Below, one piece after another: positions 46,901 through 55,800 of a stretch of 64,000 bases of DNA (positions are counted from its first letter, which is position 1; every line of letters begins with the position of its first letter). The DNA lies in NCBI GenBank assembly GCA_012959465.1, contig DUDC01000163.1, forward strand, positions 21,498 to 85,497. Reading direction: 5' to 3'. Under the pieces are notes generated by a model. The model was not told where the DNA came from and searched no databases. It saw only the letters and a list, made by a program, of their open reading frames with translations. A program made the translations under genes and the position numbers. The stretch is from Planctomycetaceae bacterium. Lineage in GTDB: Bacteria; Planctomycetota; Planctomycetia; Pirellulales; Pirellulaceae.

Positions 46901-47871
46901 AAGCAACCACTGTAGACCGACAGCGTCGGATCAGGGATCATCCGTTCGGTCACGAACGAGAAGACGTTTCCTAATCCATCGCAGGCCAGACACATTCCCT
47001 GTGGACTGTTAAAACTGAATAACTGCGGTGACGGCGGTTCAAAGCTGATACCACATTGACCGCATGCATAGTCAACGGACAACAACATGTCATCGTACTG
47101 TTCGTCGGTCGCCGCACGTTTCGGCTTCCGGCTCTTCGCGATCGTCCCATCCACTGGTGACGCGGCTATCACAAGTGTGCCTTTGCCAACCTTCAGCGCC
47201 GTCTCCACGGCCTCCGCCAGTCGGCCTCGTTCTCGTCCCGCAATCAAGCGATCGACCACCACTTCGATGTGGTGCCGCATCTGCCGATCGAGCGGCGGAG
47301 GGTCGCCGAGAGAAATGACACGCCCGTCCACGCGAGCGCGAACGAATCCCTGCTTCAACAGATCGACGAACAGGTCACGGTATTCGCCTTTCTGCCCTCG
47401 AATAATCGGCGCCAGCACCATGAAGCGTTGCCCGGACGGCAGGCCTTCGATTCGCGTGATAATCTGCTCGCGTGATTGAGATGCGACAGGTTGGTCGCAT
47501 CGGGGGCAGTATCCCTGGCCCACCCGCGCGAACAAGATCCGCAGGTAATCGTTGATCTCGGTGATCGTCCCGACGGTCGAACGAGGGTTGGTCCCGCTGG
47601 ACTTCTGCGAGATCGAAATCGAGGGGCTGATTCCCTCGATTAGGTCGACATCGGGCTTCGGCATCTGGCCCAAAAAGTGTTTGGCCAATCCCGACAGACT
47701 CTCGATGTACCGACGTTGGCCCTCCGCGTACAACGTGTCAAACGCCAGTGAACTCTTCCCTGACCCGCTGACGCCCGTCAAGCAGATCAACTGATTGCGT
47801 GGAAGCACCACGTCTACCGATTGCAGATTGTGTTCACGAGCCCCTTTGATGACGATATCTGCCGCCGGCAT
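40957..47871 (-). CDS. uvrA: Tandem-fused excinuclease UvrA with C-terminal repeat module
   Basis: The start is set at MPAADIVIKGAREHNL; twelve upstream codons are open. The 2,304-residue protein holds two complete UvrA copies. Copy 1 (1 to about 985) has Walker A GVSGSGKSS at 33-41 and near 682, and LSGGESQ/LSGGEAQ signatures near 527 and 865. Copy 2 (about 1005-1960) has Walker A near 1034 and 1662, and signatures LSNGEAQ near 1489 and LSGGEAQ near 1845. Zinc-finger CxxC sets are present in both copies, such as CEACEG and CDVCEG. A basic linker of about 25 residues joins the copies. Normal UvrA is about 940 residues and dimeric; here the dimer is fused, as in chlamydiae. Residues 1996-2304 are an extra module in two repeats, described separately. 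It should find helix-distorting DNA damage with UvrB. Confidence 0.95.
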   Translation of the reverse strand: MPAADIVIKGAREHNLQSVDVVLPRNQLICLTGVSGSGKSSLAFDTLYAEGQRRYIESLSGLAKHFLGQMPKPDVDLIEGISPSISISQKSSGTNPRSTVGTITEINDYLRILFARVGQGYCPRCDQPVASQSREQIITRIEGLPSGQRFMVLAPIIRGQKGEYRDLFVDLLKQGFVRARVDGRVISLGDPPPLDRQMRHHIEVVVDRLIAGRERGRLAEAVETALKVGKGTLVIAASPVDGTIAKSRKPKRAATDEQYDDMLLSVDYACGQCGISFEPPSPQLFSFNSPQGMCLACDGLGNVFSFVTERMIPDPTLSVYSGCFETMGKWKQLGRWRRHIFQGVADTIEKRRGIEDGTLLKSPWNRLPKKLQDLWLWGTDDEHITFTWRGGKSPVKYGGKFEGVVPELLNKYRNAKNRIVLNKLEKYMDTMQCPDCHGQRLNEQACSVRLKTMSKDKRLGSDPHRSLPDVSSLSIEEAAEFFSDLELNATSRLVATDALKEIRARLGFLLNVGLDYLSMDRTAPTLSGGESQRIRLAGQIGAGLVGVTYILDEPSIGLHPRDNDRLLSTLQQLRDMGNTVVVVEHDEDTMRAADHLIDFGPGPGVKGGEVVAAGPLDAILREERSQTGRFLSGREQIAIPTRRREANSHRLVVRGATHNNLKKVDIEFPLGCFVCVTGVSGSGKSSLINDILVEALRRDLNGGEGNPGAHVAIEGLEHLDKMIAIDQSPIGRTPRSNPGTYIKVFDEIRALFALLPDSKRRGFKPGRFSFNVKNGRCEACEGNGANRLEMDFLADIWVPCTICEGKRFNRETLQIKFKGQSIADVLKMDIPTAMELFENIPKIYAKLKTLHDVGLDYLQIGQPSPTLSGGEAQRIKLARELVKRSTGSTMYLLDEPTTGLHFADIRMLLDVLHGFVEAGNTVVVVEHNLDVIKTADWVIDLGPEGGERGGYLVASGVPEDIVKCRRSHTGKVLRHSLKPRAKGRNDRQPAVGTKRRKQARGEKEIRVRAASQHNLKMVSTSLRRDAMTVFCGPSGSGKTSLAMDTIYAEGQRRYVESLSSYARQFVSQMEKPRVEGIEGLSPAVAIEQKNLSKSPRSTVGTATEIYDYMRILMARLGKMYCPDCELAVGTQTADQIVDKVMNHDQGTRLYLMAPMELEVGRKYDDLWTEIREQGYVRVRIDDQTHTMDNVPDLDRRTRHKVEVIVDRVVIRDRNRSRIADSAEHALALGRGVMRVAYPQDDVRESRWKVKSHSQHLVCERCERSFDPVTPHSFSFNSPLGWCPSCEGLGLQSGANPASLIRDGSLTLGEGALLIWPGLDEPTSRKMLDALFRDLGVPTDVPIDGLNARQRRILFHGGGQQWVEVKDDDGAVRFRFLYKGLYPALEEASRLSTSLRGRIQDLIDEVDCGQCGGSRLTDVASAVEFCQSTIDQYGRMPLGKLASVVSDWKLDTRQSKIAGELVREIQNRIRFLNDVGLEYLSLSRPAASLSNGEAQRIRLASQLGSGLCGVLYVLDEPTIGLHPRDNRRLLRALHGLRDLGNTLLVVEHDREIISGADQICDFGPGSGSEGGTIVAQGTPAAIGRSRRSVTGPYLVGKKAIPIPSNRRIICDTDAPGPAYYTFSDQTEISWLGIRGARQHNLKSIDVDIPLGALTGITGPSGSGKSSLINDILFAALAKQLHRAQTTVGAHDSIQGVEHVNKVIRVDQQPLGNTPSSSAATYTGVFDHIRNLFAQLPDSRIRGYTARRFSFNVPGGRCDVCEGQGKTCIEMHFLPDVWVTCEECGGHRYNPETLNVQYHGHSINDVLNLTCEQALRLFHNITKVRHILQTLVDVGLGYISLGQSAPTLSGGEAQRVKLAAELSRPDTGRTLYLLDEPTTGLHFDDLKKLINVIQRLVDVGNSVVVIEHNLDVIKVCDWLIEMGPEAGEAGGTVVAVGTPEDLVGLAQSNGRTIHTAPYLAEVLTSGPYKEREEFDPEKAFEQLSGDIEIADLGKRADMPWQLDGRRWHTKDRVDRKSRQCNWDGSILEHVVDQIEAAKQFGVTNWNDRTIVEITGPIKSRGWFLHAITGESWVLKLKFRVSQDEFEQDELNRGFGLLPYNDVDEIQMYGNEPRVKVRRASPWDEVQMTLHSWGELSRDAFDAFLQQAIRSFQAKVGELEDGTSELMPWKSLGRRWHFMRKGFSKGRVRWRMETLELLFEMLEQVDLEGVFQWDSKQLVNRFIGGKKPAWVTVQTKKPNAIRLHLRGEPGKFPMGAVMGLGSREEVEQRKAWDVVRIDLRNREQLKDARFQDFLRQHYSAFREYCQP
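40960..41886 (-). other. Duplicated C-terminal module of UvrA
   Basis: After the fourth ATPase block the protein adds about 310 residues made of two related units. Unit A begins at residue 1996 (MPWQLDGRRWH) and unit B at residue 2164 (MPWKSLGRRWH). Each has an MPW..GRRWH start, a TNW/FQW segment 45-50 residues later, and a W-D-x-V-x-hydrophobic strand near its end (PWDEVQMTL; AWDVVRIDL). I do not recognise the fold. It is not part of bacterial UvrA as described. Confidence 0.7.
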
Positions 47872-47994
47872 GGTGGGTCCAACAGGGAAAGAGCGGTAGT
47901 TTGTCACGAAAAGCCAATAGTGTACCGATGTACAAGCCCAACAGACAGATGGGGTTCAGGAAGAGGGGAAGCGAGGAAGCACGAGCCGATGGGG

Positions 47995-49098
47995 TCACGG
48001 CTCCGCTCTTCGTCGGCACGACAAATAGACGTCGCCATCGATCGAATCGACGCGGACGTCTTCCAATTGGACGCTGTCGACCAGGCGGTCGATCCCGATG
48101 CCGCCAAGGGGTCCCGGTGCGTCGCGACCACCGATGATTTTCTGGCCGAGGAAAATGTGGTATTCGTCGATGCAACCGGCCGCCTGAATTGCCCCCAGTA
48201 GTTCGCCACCGCCTTCGACCAGCAAGTTGGTCACATGCCGTTCGGCCAATGCGCTAAGAGCGGCTGCTATTCGATCGGGGTAGCTACCTTCGAATTGGAG
48301 CACGTCGCACCCGGCGTTACGCAGGCGATCGACCTGTTCTAGCTCGGCATCTGTCGAGGCCATGACCCAAACCGGTCCCTCGTTAATCGTCTGCACCAAC
48401 TTCGAGTTGCTCGGCAGTTGAGCACGTGAATCGAAAACCACACGGGCAGCCGTCCGGGGACCTGCGGGTCGAGCGGTCAACAATGGGTCATCGGCCGCGA
48501 CGGTGCCACGCCCAACGGCCACGGCATCGACACGACCGCGTATCGCGTGCACTATGGTTCGTGCCGCCTCATTGGATATCCATTGACTGTCGCCAGTTGC
48601 CGTCGCAATTCGTCCGTCCCAACTCATCGCCCACTTTGCCATGACCCACGGTCGGCCACGAGTGGTACGACAAACGAATGGTGCATTGAGTCGAGCCGCT
48701 TCCTTCTCCATCAACCCGACTTGCACGTCGATGCCAGCCTGTCGAAGGACTTGGATCCCCTTGCCGGCAACGCGCCGATCCGGATCTTGCATGGCCACCA
48801 CCACCCGAGGTAGGTCAGCCTGCACGAGTGCTTCGGTGCAGGGAGGCGTCTTCGCTGTGTGGCAACACGGCTCCAAAGTAACGTACAGGGTGCAATCGCG
48901 ACCGGAACCGCCGAGATGTCGCAGCGCGTCGACTTCGGCATGCGCGTCACCAAATCGTCGATGCCAGCCTTCAGACACTATGGCGTCATGACGAGCAATG
49001 ACACAACCAACCATCGGATTGGGTTCGACAAACCCTTGGCCCTGTTCGGCGAGGGCCAAGGCCCGGGACATACACTCAATATCGAATTGACTGGCCAC
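47995..49098 (-). CDS. ribD: Bifunctional riboflavin biosynthesis protein RibD
   Basis: I place the start at the GTG just after the previous stop because RibD proteins begin about ten residues before the MSRALALAEQ helix; the ATG 27 bases later is the alternative. The product, about 367 residues, has an N-terminal deaminase domain with the zinc ligands HAEVDAL and PCCHTAKTPPC (near 57-95) and a C-terminal reductase domain with WAMSWDGRIATATG, GRGTVAADDPLLT and LVEGGGELLG. It does the deamination and reduction steps after GTP cyclohydrolase II. The stop of the SEC-C gene lies 26 bases upstream. Confidence 0.94.
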   Translation of the reverse strand: MASQFDIECMSRALALAEQGQGFVEPNPMVGCVIARHDAIVSEGWHRRFGDAHAEVDALRHLGGSGRDCTLYVTLEPCCHTAKTPPCTEALVQADLPRVVVAMQDPDRRVAGKGIQVLRQAGIDVQVGLMEKEAARLNAPFVCRTTRGRPWVMAKWAMSWDGRIATATGDSQWISNEAARTIVHAIRGRVDAVAVGRGTVAADDPLLTARPAGPRTAARVVFDSRAQLPSNSKLVQTINEGPVWVMASTDAELEQVDRLRNAGCDVLQFEGSYPDRIAAALSALAERHVTNLLVEGGGELLGAIQAAGCIDEYHIFLGQKIIGGRDAPGPLGGIGIDRLVDSVQLEDVRVDSIDGDVYLSCRRRAEP

Positions 49099-49123
49099 AA
49101 CGGTCGTCCGTTCAGCTGATGAG

Positions 49124-51319
49124 CTATTCCTGTCCGGGGAGCCAAATTTTTCCGGATTGCTGTGGTTCACTGGCGGCGGACTCGGGAGTCCACACTCCGC
49201 TGGATGGCGCCGATGCAGAAATTGGAGCCGCCTGCTCGCCACCGGCCACCTGCCCTGCCGCTGCATCGGGCGGACGGTTCATCGTTCCATCAGGATTCAT
49301 GACACCCATTTGTACCAAGATCGACTGAACGCGGCCGGCAATCTCCTGGTCATTCAGGAATGGCTGCAGTCGATTCCAGGTTTCCATCACACCTGAATCG
49401 TCCTCAACAGCCATCATCAACACCCATCGATTGATCAACCACTGTCCCTCTGACGCCGCCAACGACTCGCGAACTTCGAGCACGCGATCAACCCAGTCCA
49501 GCGCCTTTTGACCAGCACCAATAATGTCCAGGCGCTGTCGGAACAAGTGTTCGATCGCCTGTTTTTGGTCATCGTCGTAGGCTTGAACCTCCTCACCGTT
49601 GACGAGTAATCGTCGCAACATCTCGTCCGTCACGGCCGATAGCCCTTGGCCAAACCCGACTTGCAGTGATACGAACGCCGCTTCCAGCACGTCCTCAAGC
49701 GGCACAGTCGTCCAATCCGCAAATGGGATGGCGTTCCACTGCAACTGGATGTCCAACTGTTTGGCGTTCGTCACAGGGAACGATGACAGACCCAACGTCT
49801 CCCGCAGAGAGTTGATCAAGTCGGTGTCGTCGTAAGGCATGCCCATCGCGATATAGACAGCGTAAAAATAGGCTTCACGACGATTCGCGTCCATGTCCGC
49901 CCGACCTGCTTCGCGAGGCGTCTTACCCTCGAGAAGACGAGAAGGCATCTCCAACAGACCCTCTTTCATGCACCAACTGACAAACTCATCTTGCACTGTC
50001 TGGCGCTTGGCTGGCGAGAACCGCTCGGGCATCCAAATCGTAGGCAAGTCGGCGATCACTTCGGCTGGACGTGTGGATTCGACGTCGTCGGAATCGCCCG
50101 AAAAGCCCTCTCCAATCGCCTCCTCGATAATCCCCGTTGCCTCCTCTCGAAAGTCATGTGTCGTCATGACAACGATCCGGGCATCACAGTCCGTCTCTTT
50201 TCCAAAAAACAACCCGCTGGCCAGGACACGCGGAAACTCGGCGGCCGGCAGTGCTTCCTCGTCGGACAGCAGCGGTGGATCGCGATCGAGAACCTGGAAC
50301 GAGAGCCGCGGGGGTGGTGAATAGACTTCGGCAACCGATGGAGCGATATTCAAACTGGTGGCCAGTCGCGGCGCGGCCACAAGCATCTCGTTGGCTGCGG
50401 CAAAGTCTGATACATCACGACTGATTTTGTAATACGTCATCGTTTCTATCCCGACGATCGACGCGTTGTAGGTCGCCATCGCGGCGGCAAACGGTGCGAC
50501 ATCGGGATGCGACGCATATCGAGTCCACCAATTGGCCGCATCACTCCCCTGGCCACGCGCGGTATAGAGCCACGCTTTGAGTCCATAGAATTCGGCCCGA
50601 TTCTGACCCTCGTGCAAAAGTTTTTCGAGGTCGTCCATCACGCCTTGCCACAGTCCGCAAATCGATCGCTCAACCAAGCCGCCAAACAACTCGATGTCAC
50701 CACTTTCAGAATCGACCAAGAACCGAGCCAACCAATCCTCACGCAAAAGCGCTGGCAAGGTCTGAAAGAACGACGCCAGATGTCGTTGATCATGTTCGCT
50801 GAGAAAAGTACGTCCGGCATAATCCCATGTCATCAGTCGGATCGCCGTCGTCAGATTCGACCACTCGTCCATCGGTCGCAATGCAGCTTGCCGGAGTATG
50901 GTGTAGGTCAGCGCAGGGAAGGCCTCCACTTCGTGGATGCGAGCGTACAACTTCTCGATGCCGGAAGTAATCGTTGCCGCGTCGACGCCCTCCAATATCG
51001 ATACCATCAATCGAGCCGTCAGGGTCATGATATGTTGGGGCGCGTGCTTCTCGAGGTTCTGAGCCTGCGCCGACAAGACCGTCACCGCCTCCTCATTGGA
51101 CAGATGGGAAGGGTAGTCAAGTTGAAATTGCAGCGACAACAGGCAGGCGTCGTCCGGATATTTCTTAAGGAGTTGTTGAAGCCGCTGTAGCGCCGCCGCA
51201 CTCTGTCCCGATTCCAAACTGTCGACAAGCTTGGCAATCTCGTTCTGCACCGGACGGGCGCTGCAATGCTTGATTTTCTCGCCCGATCCACAAGGACAAA
51301 GCTGATAGGTGTCTGCCAT
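49124..51319 (-). CDS. Large protein with N-terminal SEC-C zinc motif and TPR-like repeats
   Basis: The start chosen is MADTYQLCPCGSG, directly ahead of the SEC-C motif CPCGSGEKIKHC (residues 8-19), which binds zinc as in the SecA C-terminus. The 731-residue protein then has helical repeats (LESGQSAAALQRLQQLLKKYPDDACLL near 32-58, a TPR-like unit), a long helical middle and acidic insertions (GEGFSGDSDDVESTRP). The C-terminal 60 residues are a low-complexity Pro/Ala/Gln-rich tail. No catalytic motif is visible. From memory, planctomycetes have SEC-C/TPR proteins like this of unknown job; a ribosome or chaperone link is a guess. Confidence 0.85.
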   Translation of the reverse strand: MADTYQLCPCGSGEKIKHCSARPVQNEIAKLVDSLESGQSAAALQRLQQLLKKYPDDACLLSLQFQLDYPSHLSNEEAVTVLSAQAQNLEKHAPQHIMTLTARLMVSILEGVDAATITSGIEKLYARIHEVEAFPALTYTILRQAALRPMDEWSNLTTAIRLMTWDYAGRTFLSEHDQRHLASFFQTLPALLREDWLARFLVDSESGDIELFGGLVERSICGLWQGVMDDLEKLLHEGQNRAEFYGLKAWLYTARGQGSDAANWWTRYASHPDVAPFAAAMATYNASIVGIETMTYYKISRDVSDFAAANEMLVAAPRLATSLNIAPSVAEVYSPPPRLSFQVLDRDPPLLSDEEALPAAEFPRVLASGLFFGKETDCDARIVVMTTHDFREEATGIIEEAIGEGFSGDSDDVESTRPAEVIADLPTIWMPERFSPAKRQTVQDEFVSWCMKEGLLEMPSRLLEGKTPREAGRADMDANRREAYFYAVYIAMGMPYDDTDLINSLRETLGLSSFPVTNAKQLDIQLQWNAIPFADWTTVPLEDVLEAAFVSLQVGFGQGLSAVTDEMLRRLLVNGEEVQAYDDDQKQAIEHLFRQRLDIIGAGQKALDWVDRVLEVRESLAASEGQWLINRWVLMMAVEDDSGVMETWNRLQPFLNDQEIAGRVQSILVQMGVMNPDGTMNRPPDAAAGQVAGGEQAAPISASAPSSGVWTPESAASEPQQSGKIWLPGQE

Positions 51320-51520
51320 CGTCGTCTCGCCCAGCCAGTATTGATCCATTTTAGTTAGTAGCTCACAACGCCGGCGCAACCGTCAAGGTTGTACTGCGAT
51401 CGGAGAACTAGACAGGTCATCGTAACAAACTAGCTGAGGGGCGTCTTGCCCCGAGGACCAAATCATGGCCAGGATGCTCTGCCAGCCGAGGTCCTGTCTG
51501 CCCAGGGTCGCTTCAATGGA

Positions 51521-52567
51521 TCAAGCAAAGGCAGCACGTTTTTCACAAATCAATTCCAATAGCTGCTGCTGTGGAGATGCAAATTTGTCGATGCCCTGTT
51601 TCATCAATACGTCGTGCAGCTTCTGAAAGTCCACCTCGGCATCGATCTCTTGTTGCAACATGGTTTCAACCGGTGCATCGATCTGCCGCGAAAACGAGCG
51701 GTCTGACTCGACGACGGCGACGTTGGTAGCTGGTGGATTGGTTTGTATATCGGACCCCGCCAATGCCGCGACATATTTGCACGGATCGTCCTGTGGGTTC
51801 TTTACTCCTGTACTTGCGAAGACAATCTCTTGACGCAAGGTCGTGGCATGGTCGGCCCAAAACGCCTGGTTCTGTTGCCAAATCCGTTTGGCGTTGACGA
51901 TTCCAACCATTCCTTGCGCGAGTGAAGACAATCCCTGGACGTTCTCTGCCGTGTACACATCCAACCGAGAAACGAAGATGCTGTAGACGCTCTTGAACCG
52001 CTTCAAATTGTCTAACTGCTGAGCGCCCTGCCAAACCGAATCTCGCGCAGCCGCGTACTGCTTGTCGGTAAAAATCAGGGTTACATTCAATGGGACACCA
52101 GCCGCCGCGAGCGGGGCCAATGCCTCGATCCCGGCTGGAGTCGCCGGCACCTTGATCAGCCGGTTGACGTGGTCCTTGGACCAGTACTTTCCACTTTCCA
52201 CGTACGCGGCCACCCGTTCGTCGTGCGGAATGCCACGCGCTGGATCCTCAAGTAGCGGGTCCAACTCAAAGCTGACGTAGCCATCGTCGCCGCCGCTTGA
52301 CTCCCAGACCGGCAGGAATACTTGCTGTGCATCGCGGACCAGGCGATCCGTCATCTCCCAGGCCACGGTCGTGTCGTCGCGCCCCGACAACAGCGTCTCT
52401 ATCTGGTCGTCAAACCGACCCGAGCGAAGGAGATTAGCGACGATTATCGGGTTCGATGTGGCACCCGTTGCGCCTAATTGGCGGTTTTCCTCAACGAGTA
52501 TCGGGTCGATCGAGTCCAACCATAATTTGGTCCCCGAATCCAAAAGGCTCTTTAACGCGTGCGACAT
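51521..52567 (-). CDS. tal: Transaldolase
   Basis: The start has AGGAG six bases upstream, at MSHALKSLL. The 348-residue enzyme has the TIM-barrel transaldolase features [14 protein letters not shown] near 32, [15 protein letters not shown] near 101, the Schiff-base lysine in [13 protein letters not shown] near 142, and [11 protein letters not shown] near 166. It moves a three-carbon dihydroxyacetone unit between sugar phosphates. Together with rpe it serves the pentose phosphate pathway, although the two genes are not neighbours. It is an isolated gene facing away from the MMPL gene. Confidence 0.94.
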   Translation of the reverse strand: MSHALKSLLDSGTKLWLDSIDPILVEENRQLGATGATSNPIIVANLLRSGRFDDQIETLLSGRDDTTVAWEMTDRLVRDAQQVFLPVWESSGGDDGYVSFELDPLLEDPARGIPHDERVAAYVESGKYWSKDHVNRLIKVPATPAGIEALAPLAAAGVPLNVTLIFTDKQYAAARDSVWQGAQQLDNLKRFKSVYSIFVSRLDVYTAENVQGLSSLAQGMVGIVNAKRIWQQNQAFWADHATTLRQEIVFASTGVKNPQDDPCKYVAALAGSDIQTNPPATNVAVVESDRSFSRQIDAPVETMLQQEIDAEVDFQKLHDVLMKQGIDKFASPQQQLLELICEKRAAFA

Positions 52568-52848
52568 CCGTGTCTCCTGTTGAGCGCATTTTTGCTGTTG
52601 TCCGTTAATCAGCGAAGGTCGACGTGAATGGACCATGCAAGGAAGCCCAAACAGCGTCACCGCCGAAGCGTTGGCAACATAACATATACCGGTTGTAACG
52701 AACATTCGGATTTTACGTATCTATTTGCCATAGACGGATTTGTGATTAGTCGGTAGTCTTACACGCGGGCGGATCAAGCCACGTTCCCAACGCGCGATCT
52801 CGACCATAAAGCTATTTCGCTCCGTCTTGTCGAAGCCCATGGGGACTC

Positions 52849-55800
52849 ATGAGTTCCAATCCGAAATTCTTCCGGCGCTACGCACTTTTCATCCTAGCTG
52901 GGGTGTTTTTCCTTTTGCCGTTTGCACTGCGGGGGGCTCGTCTTTCTCTTAACTCGATGAAGAACGACGTTAAGGATTGGCTGCCGGCTAGTTTTGAAGA
53001 GACGAAAGAGCTGGAGTGGTTTGGCAAGCATTTTTACAACGAACGATTTGTTGTCGCGACTTGGCCAGGCTGTTCGGAGGACGACACTCGGTTTCAACTG
53101 TTAGTGAAAAAGCTGCAGCCTGAGATCAAGCCCCAAGGAGACGAGTTACCGCCCCTAAACGGCCCTCCGCCTGCCGACCCAATCGAACGAGAGCAGCGCA
53201 ACGAGATTCGCAACAGATTATTGGGTGACCGACTCGGTCTTTTCTACGACGGCGACTCGCGAGAAAACTGGGGGCAAAGAGACGAGCGCTGGCTTCGAGG
53301 CAACGATGATACGTGGTATTTCATCACGCCTAACGGAACATTGCACCGTTGGAAAAATGGCAATAACGTCGTGGCTCCGCTTCTTCGCGCTGTTCGGTCG
53401 GCGCGAGGAACGTACGAAGTTCAAGGGGAAAAGGTTACCGAACTTGGTGGAGTCGGCAGCAACGGCGTGAGTCGTTACTACGAGGAACCGCGGCTGGTGA
53501 CGGCGCGGCGGTTTAGTGGTCTGGTAACTGGCCCCGATGTATTGAAAACTCTCGCAGCGCCACAAGGTCCGCTTTGGCCGCACGAGGATCTATCGGACGC
53601 TGATAAACAACGGGTCGCCAGGGCAAAGGCACTGGAACGATTGGCGGGAACGCTGTTTGGCCCTGCTTGGCATAAAGGCTACGATTGGTCGGCCGATGAT
53701 CTTCTGGAGCATCTTCCAAAACATACCGTTTCCGCAATGCCGCCCGACTGGAATTCGAAAACGCGAGCATTCCTGCAACGTCTGGTTGACGAGCAGTTCG
53801 ATGGAGATATCGAGGGCCTTCGGAACGCATCGTTCGTCGATCGCAATGTGCATTGGGAAGAGCTATTTGAGTTTCTGAACGTTCCGGTCCCGGCACCACA
53901 AACGGCTGTGCTGGTCTATCTGAGCGAAGCGGGAAAACGGGATCTGAGTAAAGTGGTTGGGCGGCCGCTGATGGGTAAGCCACGTGGCCGGCTCCTTGCT
54001 TTAGCAGAAGAATGTGGAGTATCGACCGGCGACGACGGCGACCTGCACATGGGCGGACCGCCGATCGACAACGTTGCCATCGACGAAGAGGGGACGATCA
54101 CGCTCGTGCGACTGGTTGGCTTCTCCGTCGCCTTGGGCCTCACCTTGTCGATGATCTGCTTTCGCAGCATCAACGTGACCATGATGGTGTTCCTGGTCGG
54201 GGGCTTCAGCGCGGTGACGAGCCTCTCCATTGTCTATTGGACCGGCTGGTCGGTCGATGCCATCCTCATGACGATGCCATCTCTCGTTTACGTCTTGGGA
54301 CTGTCGGGGGCAGTCCACATCGTCAACTATTATCGAGACGCATGCCAAGAGAGTGGGTTGGAAGGCGCACCGGAAAAAGCGCTGGCCCATGGCTGGGGCC
54401 CCTGTACGCTCGCAGCGTTCACGACGGCCTTGGGGCTATTGTCGCTGTACACTAGCAACATCATGCCGATCAAGAAGTTCGGTCTCTTTTCGGCCATCGG
54501 CGTTGTTGCCACACTCGGGCTGCTTTATACGTACCTTCCAGCTGCACTCGAAGTTTGGCCACCTGGCTATCACCGCCAAAGACGAGATGCCAACCGAGGT
54601 GGCCTGTTTCACCATGTCGAAAAATTCTGGTTGAAAGTTAGCGACTTGATCGTCCGGCGTTACGGACTTGTCCTAACAGTTTCGTTGCTGGCAATGGTTG
54701 TGTGCGCCTTTGGAATAACAAAGACTCAACCGTCCGTTCAGCTACTAAAACTATTTGACTCCAAATCCAAAATCATACGCGACTACCAGTGGCTGGAAGA
54801 CAACCTCGGTGAATTGGTGCCGATGGAGGTGATCGTACGAGTCTCTCCAGACTTGATCTTGCCGTCCTCCAAGGAACTCAACGAACGGGATTACAACGAT
54901 CCAGACGATGTGTTTCGCCTCAGCCTCCTGGAGCGCTTGGAGATTGTTGGCCGAGTCCAAGTCGCGATCGAACGATATTTCGGTGACGAGGGACAAGAGA
55001 TCCTCGGTCGAGGCCTATCAGCGGCAACGTTTGCTCCCGATCCTCCCGAAATCGGTCCGGCGACCGGTATTGGTCGGTCTGCTCTGGAGCGAATGGGGAC
55101 CAACCGGCTATTGGAAGAACACTTTCAGCAACTGGTCGACGAGGGTTACGTTCGCACCGACACGCACCCCGATCACGTCGGCAGTGAGTTGTGGCGTCTT
55201 AGCTTGCGGCTCGGCGCGTTGAACGACGTCGACTATGGCGTCTTCGTTCATGAATTGCGAGACGTCGTCGAACCGATCATCTCGGCCTATCGACATCGTG
55301 ACGCAGTCCTCCGCGGCATCGCTCAGCACCGCAAAGACAACGGCGACGAAGACGGATTCCTGCGAGCGCGAATCGCGATCCTGGGTGCTGCGGATCCCTT
55401 GGCAAGGGATCCTTCAACCAGAGTGGTAAGTGAAGAGATCGACAAGGCCGAGCAATCCAGACTATTCACCGAGACACTTGCCGAATTACTAATCCTGGCG
55501 GGCTTTGACAACGACTGGCGTGCCGATTGGGTTGACAGTCCGCTCTCCAACACCGATTTAGCCGCTGGTCTGGATGACGTCTTTGAATGTGTTGTCCTAA
55601 CCGACAACAGCCACAACTTTGACATGAACATAATCCAAAAACATGCGAAGGTGTTCATCGATGCTCGTGATCATGTCTATCAGTACGAGGCGGAGAGTTC
55701 ATCAACGGCCGCCGAACGCGACGCCGAGGTACAGGTGGTTTACACGGGAGTCGTCCCGGTCGTCTATAAGGCGCAAAGAACACTCTTGGAGAGTCTGATC

